In this document: in pieces, positions 56,201-64,000 of the stretch | Layout of the letters: the number at the start of each line of letters is the position of its first letter | How positions within the stretch are numbered: position 1 is the first letter of the stretch | From: Nereocystis luetkeana | Lineage: Eukaryota; Sar; Phaeophyceae; Laminariales; Laminariaceae | Assembly: GCA_031213475.1 (NCBI GenBank) | Contig: JARUPZ010000005.1 | Span: forward strand, 8,552,988-8,616,987 | Length of the DNA: 64,000 bases | Reading direction: 5' to 3' | Notes under the pieces: generated by a model | What the model was told of the DNA's origin: nothing | The model's input: the letters and a program-made list of their open reading frames with translations, nothing else | Database searches by the model: none | Made by a program: the position numbers and the translations under genes

Positions 56201-58827
56201 CCTCATCCCGCCCTGTTCCAAGTGTATATTGTGGGGTTTGTATATTATGAGACCTTCCCCGACGGTCTTCTCAATGGCCCTCCGAGTACAACGTTATCCC
56301 CGGCGCGGTTAGGTGTTTACTTTTTTTGCATTGCGCTGCTACCGCTGCCGGTTGCGACTGAATCGCTTGCGTGTCATCTGAGGGCGCGCTCCGAGCATAG
56401 ATTGATAATGCCATTCTGGACGGAAATGTTCGGAAATACAACAAAGAGCGTTTGGTCTCCATATTCATGTCTAAGCGATCCTTACGTCACCGTCCAGGGT
56501 GGTAACCACCAGCGTAGAGCCAGTATCTTGGAGTTCCTTTCCATGTTGGCGTCTTAGGCCCACGAACGGGGAAAATAACCTAAAAATGAACATCAGTATC
56601 ACTTCTTGGGGGACCCACTACCTGGTATGTCCTAAAACGTGCACCCAGCGGCGAGCACTACACTAAACAACCTATCTATGCCCAAGCCTTTGCTTTGTAT
56701 TTTCCTGGGATTTTCTTTCCTTCCAGAGTTCCTGGAGCCCGTCCTGTGACAATGGATAACGGTATACTTTCAGCGCTAGGTTAATGCGAGACAACAAGGT
56801 TCCCCAAGGTTGGTGTCGGTGTTACTACAGGAGGTCTCAAGTTTTGCTTGCTCATACACTAGGGATACATTCAGCCTGCTTATTATTACACGTCGCGCTT
56901 CGAACGAGACACTTCTTTCATTGCCGCTTCACGTTCCGTGACCTGCTTTCTGTCGTACACTGTCTAGGCGTGGGACCTGAGGGGCAGCGCGGGTGGTTTT
57001 TCCCTCCAAAGCTTCCGCGACGGCTGGACGGTGTCGCCCTCGATGGGCAACAGCCCCCGCATAATCGACTCTTCTCGAGGTGAACAGCTGCAAGTTGCTG
57101 ATTGGCAGCTGCGTCGCGCCCTTGCGGCTCCGAAGCTCTCATGCTCCCGAGAATATACGGGCTGAGCACACGTGTGCTACTTTTGTAGAACCGCAGCACC
57201 ACGGAGGTGTTACACTGTAGAACCACAGTACCGCGGAAGGATAATTCTGTAGAAGCACAGCAGTGTCACGGTGGTAGTGCATTCCTGTAGAAGCACGGTA
57301 GCAAGTACCACGGTGGCTTGAAGTATACTGTTGTAACATTCCACCGTCGCTTGTTTTCGCATGTAGTTTGGGACCAATGACGCCTCCTGCTCCGATCAGC
57401 CGGAGACTCTCACCCAGGGCTACTCCACCCGCACCGATTCGCCTGTGGTTAAGGCAGCATCTGATCGCAGAGAGTGGTTACCCCTCTAAAATAAACGGTG
57501 CGAGAGGCAATCCCAACCCCACGGACACCATTCTTTTATCCCCGCCTTTGGTTCGCAGATTACTGTTGAACTACAGCGGCATCGTGGTACGTAGCACGTT
57601 TGATACCTTTTCGGTCTTCAATGTCACGGATGGTGTCGATGTTTCTACCCCACTTCGTCTGCATTTCGGATTTCGTTTTTAGATCCTCCCGTTTCGTCTG
57701 CCATCGTTTCCCTATCGCTACGACGCACGGTGCACCGATGTCGTACGTAGCAACTTGTGCGTGCCCAGTCAGCGAAAGGTAAATGTTTTGGCGGGCGCCG
57801 GGGTGCATGTTTCTGTCCTGCGTGTAAGTATGTTCGAAGCACTGTCATATTTAGTGGGATAACTAGTATTCGGCGAACGTCGGCGGGCCAGTCGGCGCTC
57901 TTCGTGCTCCTCTAGATCACCCACGTGCGTGCAAGGGTCAAAAGTAGCAAATTTATGCGTTTCTCTGGCGTGCGCTGCCCGTGAACTCTGCTGAGTGAAC
58001 AGGGGGGCAGCGAAGCTACGACTGCGAACGACGCATGATTCGGCTGGCAATAACGACTCGTTTTCGTGGTTGGATGGCGAAATAAATCACCTAACTATCT
58101 TCTTATACTTGATCCCATTGGAAGCCGGATGTTGTGCCGAAAACAATGACCACTTTTTGGTGTTGTCAACCATTGAACCGTCTATAGGCGAGCAGCGAGC
58201 AGCGTGAGCGCCGAGCAGGCAGCACAGTACAGGGTAGGACGATGTTGCGCTCGTGTGCCCTGCGACTCCTTGCACCAATTCTGTATCATCCTCATGCCCC
58301 CAATCACGCAGCAGTGGCCGTTGCTGTAACCGGCTCTGTAACCGCCACCTTCTATCGTCATTATTTTTCCACTCTGAAGTCCCAAGAGGGGTTAGTAAGG
58401 CTGCTTACTACGCACAACAGCAGTAGTAGCTGCTTCGTGGGTGGCGAGCATAAGCCAACTACTGTGAGTCTAACTTGGGTCCAAACGTAAGTATTTAGTC
58501 AACTAAGTGTTTAGTTAGTAAGCATCGCTATTAATGAAACACAAACTAAGTATAGCCAACAAGGGACGCCAGTCAGACACTCCTCAAGCTGCGGATACCG
58601 CAAGCTACGACTGACTGTAACTACCAGCCAGCTTATCGGGTGGGCATAAGTAATAAGAATCAGAGCCCGCGATCGCCCCCAAAAAAAACATGTATCCCCC
58701 TATGCATGTTCACCCGCCATATTTTTGTTCTCATCACTATGGTTGATATGTTCACCCGTTAATAGTCGGCGATTAAAAAATCAGCCAACTCGCAGCGCTA
58801 TGCGTGCATCGCTTTGGGAACGCGTCG

Positions 58828-58860
<33 letters not shown>

Positions 58861-61800
58861 GTGCGGATATCGTTTGACGCCTCGCCATCCTCCGGAACCG
58901 TTTCACGTTTCATACCTGCTCGTCGTGGAAGTAACGCTTCGGGACGGCGTGCTCCTGCTGCGCGGTCCGTTCGACGGCCACCGGTCCAACGGTATCGGCC
59001 CCGGGACATACGATGGTGAGCGGGTTTTTCTGTAGCACGGATGGCTGTACGTCGACGGTCAAAATAAACCGGGTCTCGCGATATGCCACGACCAGAGACA
59101 TTTGGCGCCGGATGGGGCCTCTGTATAGTCTCCTAAAGAACAAGTACTGCACCTGGCTTCAACTAATTGTTTCTCTTCTTCGCAAGTTTACATGCGTCGC
59201 TTCGACGTACGTGATTTATCCCCTTTAAAGTATATCGTGAGTGGGTTTTCTGTAAGAAGGATGACCGTACTGCAGCTCAGTGACTGAGGGGGCACATGAT
59301 TGATTTGCACAAAGGGCTGGCAGTTATAATGGCGAAACGCTCGTGCTCAACTGCTTTGTTGAGCTTGATGAGATGCCTCCTTCCATTTGACGACTTTTTT
59401 TTTAAACGGTACTGGGCGTTGGTTCGCTGCGTCAACGGACATGATAAACCGGGTCTCTTGATGCCACGACTATTACGGGGGACCATATTAATAGGACCTA
59501 CGGTACACACAAAAACCTTACCTGGTACCTATTTTTACTAACAATATTTGGTCCTATTTACTATGGTCCCCGTAACAGAAGACGTTTGGCGCCGGAGGGG
59601 GACTTCACCCTGTTTTCTACAAGAAAATTATTAATTGATTATTGGGCAAATGCCAAAATCAGGTATACCTGATCTGTTTGTGCCAAAATCAGTTACATAC
59701 TAAAATCAAGTAAAAACGCCCGCCTCGAGCGGTGTTCTGTCCATGAAAAAGTCCGGTAAAAAGGAATGCGTAAAGCATAAAGCGTGCCACATGGCCTCCA
59801 AAATCTGCAATGTTTTGCTTGGTTTAGGGTGTACTGGTACACTATTTATAGGCTTCGTTCGTTTCGCCACGGCGGGGGCGCCAAGAAGAGTACCTGGCGC
59901 CCACCCCCCGTTGACAGCTTTAAATCTTCTAGACCATCGTCGCGGAACCGCCTGCTTGGCACGAAATTATCTTGTCCTACCAAACCTGAGACCACCTCGA
60001 CGCGGGGGGGTGCAGACAAAGACCATGGTGCTGTATCGACTGCTGTGGCCATGGGAAACAACACACAGAGTGTGTGTGTTCTTCACATTAAACCGTTCTT
60101 TTTACCCGTCGACATCCAGCACAACCAGTGTCCGTGCCGATTCCATCAAAACAACTCTTAAATAACTGAAACGCACACCCTTAAGAAGAAAAAAGTGAAA
60201 CCAGCGTACGCATGCATGCATGTGTAAATACGTACTTTTACGTGTGCGTTCTCCACATTAACCGTTCTTTCTACCCGTCGGCATACGTACGACGTACGAG
60301 TACAGAGTTTATACGTTAATACTGAAGAAAATTAACCGAGGGAGGACAGACGCATATACGCAGAGAAAAAACAGAGAACGTATGGTCTCTCTGATTGGTT
60401 CAAAGTTGGCCAAAATCAGTTGAAAGCTAGACAGAGTAGAAAAAAACAGGTATAACTTGGCATTTTCGAGCCAAAATCAGTTACAATGCCAGCTTGGCCA
60501 ATAGCAAGGCTCGTGGCGTGTGTTTTATGCTTGGTTTTAGACTGTAACTGATTTTGGCCGAAAGGTGGCCAGGTATACCTGATTTTGGCAAAAACCCTTG
60601 ATTATTCCTCCCTTCTGTAAACTTACGTTTATATCCGTTGCTTCGAAGTATCTGATGTATCTTTCCAAGTATATGATGATTATGTGTCCGGTTGATGCGT
60701 TCGAACGTCACGACTCCGCACGTCAAAAATGGTGTCGAAATGGCCCTGGTTGTGCGATGTCGCATGATATGGGCCCAGACACACTGACGGACACTAGCAA
60801 GAACGGCTGAGCATGTCATTGGTATTCTCGTGACCCGTTGAGCCTTGCCCAGCGGATGGCTAGCTCTCCCTCCTCCCGAGCGGACGGCTTCTTCGTCGCC
60901 TTAAAGTAAGGGGTTAGAGTGAGGGTTGGGTTAGGGTTCTGGTTAGGGTTGAATTGGGTTAGGGTTAGGGTAAGGGTTGGGTTAGAGTGAAGGTTGGATT
61001 AGGGTTAGGGCTGGGTAAACGGTGAGGGTTGGGTTAGGGTGAGAGTTTGGTTAGCGTTAGCATTGGGTTCGAGTCCAGGTTGCGTTAGGGTTGGGTGAAG
61101 ATATGGGTTGGGTTTTGGTTGGGTTAGGGATAGGGTTGGGTTAGGGCTATGGTTAGGGTCACCGGACAACTAGATCTCCGTCACAGCAGCCTTCCGTGTT
61201 CAGACGTGTATCGTGACAAAATAATGAACAAGGACGGCGTTCCTGCCCCCCGTGTCAGAAACATGCAACCTTCAGGTATGTTACACCAGGTGCGAGTCAG
61301 TGTATGAGGGGGGGTCCGGGTTTACGGGTTCAAGGTGGCGCGCCCACGGTAGCTCTTGTTTCATTGGTCAACAGTCGCCTCAAAAAAGGCCTAGCTCTTG
61401 TCGTTTCCATATGTTCACGACAGTTTGCCAGTAAGCCACTCTGGGAATACCGGTTCGCGATAGCTTTTAAGTCAAGCCGACAAAGAGAACACCCGTATGT
61501 GAACAAACGGCTGGGCGGTTTAGCGTGATCGATCTGCCACTACAGAGTGGGGGCTGCCAGGGTCCACAGCGAATACTCTCCGAGTACGATTCGAAAAAAT
61601 ATGTATGGACACCTCCCAAGGCTGGGTCAAGGGCTAACGTTACGGTCGGATGGACTGTAGCGGTGGAGCGAGCCGGGAGGTGTTTGTAGATGCAACAGGC
61701 AGCGTTCATTTGTTTTACTGTATTCGAGCCCCGGCCGGTTCCTATCAACTTCTTGCTCTCCTGTTTGTTGACCAATCACAAGCGCCTAAAATGTACGCTG

Positions 61801-62935
61801 CGACGCTTGCTCTTGTTCCCCCTGGGCTGCGCTCCGGCTTTTTTCCCCTACATGCAGGTGCCACCAACCGACAGGACCCCCTCACCAAACGATCCTACAA
61901 CGTCAGGGCGCAAAGCAGCCAAGTGCGCAGGGAGCGCTCATTAAGGTACTTGCGCGTCTGCGCGGTATATGCTACCGTATACAGTGTTTTAAAAAAATGC
62001 GGTCGTGTGGGTTGAGCTTCGCCATGCAAGCATTTCGTGGCGCATTTCGAGGCAGTCGAGGTTCCATCCGCAGCCCTTCCCTTATTGTTAGGTGAAGCGT
62101 CACCCCCCCCCCCCCCCCCCGCTTATTCATCTTCAAACCCGCAGTGGGCAGTGGGAGCCTCTCCCGTGCCCTGAATCTCGCGCAGTGCTTGCTTGCTCTG
62201 CCTCCCGCGAACCCGAAAACACCCAGCGTATGACTTCCCTCAAAAATCCGCACGCACACGTGTCTTGAACAATTCTTTTGGGGACAAACTACTTGGAGAT
62301 ATTGTAGGTGTGATGGTTATCGAAACTAAAACGCACGTACAGCACGGGGAACGGGGTTTGTTCCCCCCCCCCCCCCCCTTAAATCAGGAAATTTGACCGA
62401 GGGAAAAACAACGCGAACGCTTACATATTAATAGCATTCCTATTTGAGGGGGGAAAAAAGCAGGAAAATCAGGAAAAATTAGCATGTTTTTCGATAAGGA
62501 CGGCCCGAACATACCGTGTGTCGGGAGGTTTTCAGACAATATGCCTGAAGTAAGTGTGGTATAATTTTTGCAGTAGTAAAAAAGTGGTAAATGCATTTGG
62601 CCACCCCTTTCCCCCCGCCCCCGAATCCCCACCATTGTCTGCCCCCCCCCCCCGCCCTGAAAACGCCACAGCTTCAGTGGCATATCCTCCGCTGCTAGGG
62701 CCTTCATTTCCCTCCGCCCGTGCGGTACGCCTGAAGAAGCCACCGCGGGTCGGCCGGACTTGCACCTTGTCACGCGGCATCCGCCAAGTCCCGTGACTGG
62801 CAGAGAGTCCATGACCCCGCGAGAGCGCCGCTGCGCGTCGCCAGCTACCGCGAGGCTTTCGGTCATGCGCGGGCGGGCGGCGGCGGCGGCGGCGGCGAAT
62901 GGTGTCGCGCCGGGTCGCCGGTCTGGCGGGGGAAG
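50137..62935 (+). CDS. SHIPPO/STPG-repeat (sperm-tail PG-rich) protein, 3'-incomplete
   Basis: Exons: 50137-50249, 54848-54952, 55548-55707, 56968-57079 (tentative), 58932-59015, 61204-61275, 61858-61945, 62672-62935 (tentative). The phases chain without conflict. The protein carries PG-rich motifs typical of SHIPPO/STPG proteins: VGPGTYSPSL across the exon 1/2 junction, PGPGPGSYSPAI in exon 3, GIGPGTYD in exon 5, plus DPLTKRSYNVR in exon 7, a segment of the kind that follows such repeats. Proteins of this class (ODF3, STPG1, STPG2) are associated with sperm tails and ciliary microtubules. The start ATG is the first after an in-frame TAG at 50089. About 330 residues are visible; the last donor (GGAAG|GTGAGC) implies more exons to the right. 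I cannot say which subfamily it belongs to. Confidence 0.82.
51295..51570 (+). repeat. AAC-tailed dispersed repeat, full-looking copy
   Basis: It matches 9600-9840 closely (GGTGGAGTGCGTATGCTTGT, TTCCACTCTAGAGTTATTGG, CCTGTCCTGCGACCACGGAC) and ends GAACAACAACAACAACAA. It lies in intron 1 of the SHIPPO gene. Confidence 0.65.
51968..52073. mobile_element. MITE family 1 copy
   Basis: CACGGGGGACCATAGTAAAT ... TATTTAATATAGCCCCCCGTAA. Confidence 0.82.
52076..52530. mobile_element. MITE family 2 copy carrying nested MITE 1 elements
   Basis: Outer ends: GGTCCCTCCGTAGTGCCGG and GGCACTATAGAGGGACCAC. Inside are a family-1 left half (52229-52264), a complete family-1 copy (52266-52372) and a family-1 right half (about 52440-52500) interrupted by TACCTGGTA words. 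The order of events is family 2, then family 1, then family 1 again. Confidence 0.75.
53168..53250 (-). repeat. tRNA-like sequence (possible SINE head)
   Basis: On the minus strand TAGCAAATGGCG resembles an A box, and GCGAGTTCGAATCTTAC a B box/T-arm at the right distance. The acceptor and T-stem do not pair well. It is more likely a decayed tRNA-derived element than a working tRNA. Confidence 0.35.
53870..53965. mobile_element. MITE family 1 copy
   Basis: TTACGGGGGACCATAGTAAA ... TATTTAATATGGTCCCCCGTA in intron 1 of the SHIPPO gene. Confidence 0.82.
54848..54952 (+). CDS. SHIPPO-repeat gene exon 2
   Basis: A strong pyrimidine tract precedes the acceptor TTCGTCAG|CCCG. With exon 1 it reads GPGTY-S-PSLASFKEFGDAG, an excellent SHIPPO repeat, then VSASRRSTMDPPSSARSSEN. 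The donor is CCAGAG|GTACAC, phase 2. An ATG at 54795 gives a signal-peptide-like reading through the polypyrimidine tract, but I treat that as coincidence. Confidence 0.82.
55548..55707 (+). CDS. SHIPPO-repeat gene exon 3
   Basis: The acceptor is GGCGGCAG|ACAC and the donor CGTCAG|GTAACC, phase 2 in and phase 0 out. It encodes HANGSVVRDGVWFHTSSLLK, then PGPGPGSYSPAIISRDYG. The PGPGSYSP core is a textbook PG-rich repeat. The other two frames are also open over much of the exon, but only this one has the motif and the phase. Confidence 0.87.
56700..56800 (+). repeat. AAC-tailed repeat, 3' fragment
   Basis: TTCCTTCCAGAGTTCCTGGA, CCCGTCCTGTGACAATGGA and GTTAATGCGAGACAACAA match the end of the 9.6- and 51.3-kb copies. 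Confidence 0.55.
56968..57079 (+). CDS. SHIPPO-repeat gene exon 4 (tentative)
   Basis: The acceptor is ACTGTCTAG|GCG and the donor CTCGAG|GTGAAC, phase 0 in and phase 1 out, as its neighbours require. It encodes AWDLRGSAGGFSLQSFRDGW and TVSPSMGNSPRIIDSSR. It has no PG motif. An alternative is a path using short exons near 57344-57442 and 57553-57580 (phase 0, then phase 1), which also leads to exon 5 in frame. RNA evidence would decide. Confidence 0.45.
58070..58802. mobile_element. Relative of the 17.2-kb GAGTTGGC-ended element
   Basis: 58140-58400 shares blocks with 17330-17565. The right end (TCAGCCAACTCGCAGCGCTAT, 58780-58802) is the inverse of GGCTATGAGTTGGCTG. The left end is not recognisable. 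It lies in intron 4 of the SHIPPO gene. Confidence 0.4.
58824..58856. repeat. (AT)n tract before SHIPPO exon 5
   Basis: About 30 bp of pure AT, 75 bp upstream of the exon; no AG lies between it and the acceptor. Confidence 0.9.
58932..59015 (+). CDS. SHIPPO-repeat gene exon 5
   Basis: The acceptor is the first AG after the (AT)n tract (GTGGAAG|TAAC). The donor is ACGATG|GTGAGC, phase 1 on both sides. It encodes TLRDGVLLLRGPFDGHRSNG, then IGPGTYD, another SHIPPO core. The donor and following intron sequence are part of a local duplication (59016-59110 versus 59236-59600). Confidence 0.78.
59016..59600. repeat. Intron 5 duplication, second copy carrying a MITE 1
   Basis: First copy 59016-59110 (GTGAGCGGGTTTTTCTGTAG ... 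AAACCGGGTCTCGCGATATG, TTTGGCGCCGGATGGGG). Second copy 59236-59600 (GTGAGTGGGTTTTCTGTAAG ... AAACCGGGTCTCTTGATG, TTTGGCGCCGGAGGGG). MITE family 1 (59474-59575) sits in the second copy only. Confidence 0.75.
59651..60590. mobile_element. DNA element with GCCAAAATCAGGTATACCTG ends
   Basis: The 20-bp end at 59652-59671 is repeated exactly in reverse at 60570-60589. Internal GCCAAAATCAGTTAC / GTAACTGATTTTGGC pairs (about 59685, 60405, 60470-60486, 60540-60560) add further hairpins. The 940-bp interior has only short ORFs. A non-autonomous element is likely; target duplication is unclear. Confidence 0.6.
60906..61160 (+). repeat. Interstitial telomere-like TTAGGG/TTGGG tract
   Basis: About 250 bp of GGGTTAGGGTT and GGGTTGGGTTAGGG with many variants, in intron 5 of the SHIPPO gene. 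It is degenerate and embedded in a gene, so not a chromosome end. A smaller GGTTAGGGTTAGGG is at 32490-32505. Confidence 0.85.
61204..61275 (+). CDS. SHIPPO-repeat gene exon 6
   Basis: The acceptor is GTGTTCAG|ACG and the donor CCTTCAG|GTATGT, phase 1 on both sides, 72 bp. Joined to exon 5 it reads GPGTYD-DVYRDKIMNKDGV, then PAPRVRNMQPS. It lies 40 bp after a degenerate TTAGGG-type tract. Confidence 0.75.
61858..61945 (+). CDS. SHIPPO-repeat gene exon 7
   Basis: The acceptor is CATGCAG|GTGCC after a T/C-rich tract. The donor is ATTAAG|GTACTT, phase 1 in and phase 2 out. It encodes GATNRQDPLTKRSYNVRAQS, then SQVRRERSL. The LTKRSYNVR segment is the kind of sequence seen between PG repeats in STPG-type proteins. 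Confidence 0.8.
62672..62935 (+). CDS. SHIPPO-repeat gene exon 8 (tentative; gene continues)
   Basis: The acceptor is CGCCACAG|CTTC and the donor GGGGAAG|GTGAGC, phase 2 in and out. It is open for 88 codons (SFSGISSAARAFISL, TGRESMTPRERRCASP, then an Ala run encoded by (GCG)n). It is low in complexity toward the end and has no diagnostic motif. The clean splice sites and phase fit are the support. The strong donor means at least one more exon lies beyond 62.9 kb, probably past the window edge. Confidence 0.5.
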
Positions 62936-63394
62936 GTGAGCGAGCGGGTAGTAGGGTACAGTTAACCCTCTTGGGGGACTTCAGAGGAGAAAGGGCCGAG
63001 TGCAGCAGCGGCCACCGCGTGGTTGGGGATGATACCGATTGGCGTCCGAGACACAACGCAAGGAGTCGTACGGCACTGGAGTAATCATGCTCCTACCCCC
63101 GAGCTGCTCGGCGCTCACGCTGTTCGTAGGCGGTTCATAACATCAACGTTTCTCACTGGTTTGGTCGATCGATGTATCGGGGGCGGGGTATTGGGGCCAA
63201 GCTGTTCATACGGGCGGGGTAATGCAGTGAGTGCGGTAACGACGCCTGTACGCATGGTAGCTCTGCTCGTACGGGTTTATATTTTACGTACGGCCGTTGT
63301 GCATCTTATAAAGCGGCGGTTCGGTTCGATCCGGTGGTCGTGAAAATTCGGGTGCAGCAAGTGGTCGACCTGGCGCAATTGTTAAATTTCACAC

Positions 63395-63660
63395 ATCTTA
63401 CAGATCAGATAGATCAGATAGATCAGATAGATAAGAAAGATGAGGCAGATCAGACAGCTCAGATAGATCAGATAGATCAGATAGACCAGATAGATCAGAT
63501 AGATCAGATAGATCAGATAGATCAGATAAATCAGATAAACCAGATAGACCAGACAGATCAGAAAATCAAATAGACCAGATAGGTCAGAACGATGAGACAA
63601 ATCAGACAGATAAGATAGATACATCAGATAGATCAGATAGATCAGGTCCCTCGCATCATG
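63395..63660 (+). repeat. (GATCAGATA)n satellite-like array
   Basis: GATCAGATA units, with GACCAGATA and AAATCAGATA variants, run for about 260 bp. Short GATCAGACA runs near 13195-13220 and GATC-rich family D copies use the same vocabulary. Confidence 0.88.
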
Positions 63661-63683
63661 ATCTAGATCTTTTAGGGCAACTA

Positions 63684-63787
63684 TTACGGGAGACTATAGT
63701 AACTAGGACCAAACATTGTTAGTAAAAAAGAGGAAATATATATTTTTCATGTGTACCGTAGGTCCTATTTACTATGATCCCTCGTAG
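63684..63787. mobile_element. MITE family 1 copy
   Basis: TTACGGGAGACTATAGTAACT ... TATTTACTATGATCCCTCGTA. It directly follows the GATC array. Confidence 0.78.
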
Positions 63788-64000
63788 TAGATTCTTGCTA
63801 TGTATGTTCATAACTCATTCGTGTTGCCGCGTGGGAGCCGCACGGTCTGCATAGTCTACGATACCACGTTTGCCCTCGGTTGGATCTGTGGTGTACAAAT
63901 CTTTGCACGGGATCTCATAACGGAAGGTAGGCATCCAGATGACCTAGATGATCCACAGACATATCGTGATCTGTCTGCCCGATGTTACGCATTTTTTTCA

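Noticed and set aside
55820-56557. 245-residue + strand ORF rich in Phe/Leu/Ser
   Set aside because: Lies in intron 3 of the SHIPPO gene and starts in a long T/C tract; no domain and no phase fit.
60906-61160. True chromosome end
   Set aside because: Repeats are degenerate, and gene exons continue on both sides in the same frame chain.
63395-63660. CRISPR or centromeric satellite
   Set aside because: Simple 9-bp tandem of only 260 bp; no spacers and no long array.
1-64000. LTR retroelement, Polinton or other virus-like element
   Set aside because: No reverse transcriptase, integrase, capsid or polymerase-like frame and no pair of long terminal direct repeats was recognised.

Overview
This 64-kb window is nuclear DNA of a eukaryote with long introns. 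Two multi-exon protein genes, both on the + strand, can be assembled by matching exon reading frames across splice sites. Everything else is intron or intergenic DNA packed with small transposon relics, tandem repeats and long G/C runs. I found no bacterial-type operon, no rRNA, no CRISPR array, and no reverse transcriptase or transposase frame. Intron-rich genes, low-complexity insertions inside proteins, TTAGGG-like interstitial repeats and a flagellar-type gene would fit a flagellate-forming alga such as a brown alga or other stramenopile. That placement is an inference; no marker gene in the window proves it.

Region by region. (1) 1-22.2 kb: intergenic mosaic. It holds tRNA-derived SINEs, several families of hairpin or terminal-inverted-repeat elements (MITEs), an unnamed ~250-bp repeat with a G/C homopolymer at one end, and a ~90-bp minisatellite at 18.2-18.7 kb. 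One ORF at 9.0-9.4 kb may be a real exon. (2) 22.96-43.52 kb: a 13-exon gene for the tRNA pseudouridine 38/39 synthase PUS3/Deg1. All splice phases agree except for a one-base problem in an 18-G run in exon 4. Two of its introns start with GC instead of GT. (3) 43.5-50.1 kb: intergenic, with tandem duplications, diverged repeats and a ~620-bp (AGT)n array. (4) 50.14 kb to at least 62.94 kb: an 8-exon (so far) gene for a protein with SHIPPO/STPG repeats (GPGTYSP, PGPGSYSP, IGPGTYD), as in sperm-tail or ciliary microtubule proteins. It probably runs off the right edge. (5) 63-64 kb: GATCAGATA-type repeat array and another MITE.

The two genes have no evident shared job: one modifies tRNA anticodon arms, the other is probably axonemal. 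The most informative structure is the transposon stratigraphy. One TA-flanked MITE family (TTACGGGGG...CCCCCGTAA) has inserted into itself, into a SINE and into a second MITE family, and a SINE has inserted into it. Empty-site comparisons inside the window define its ends.
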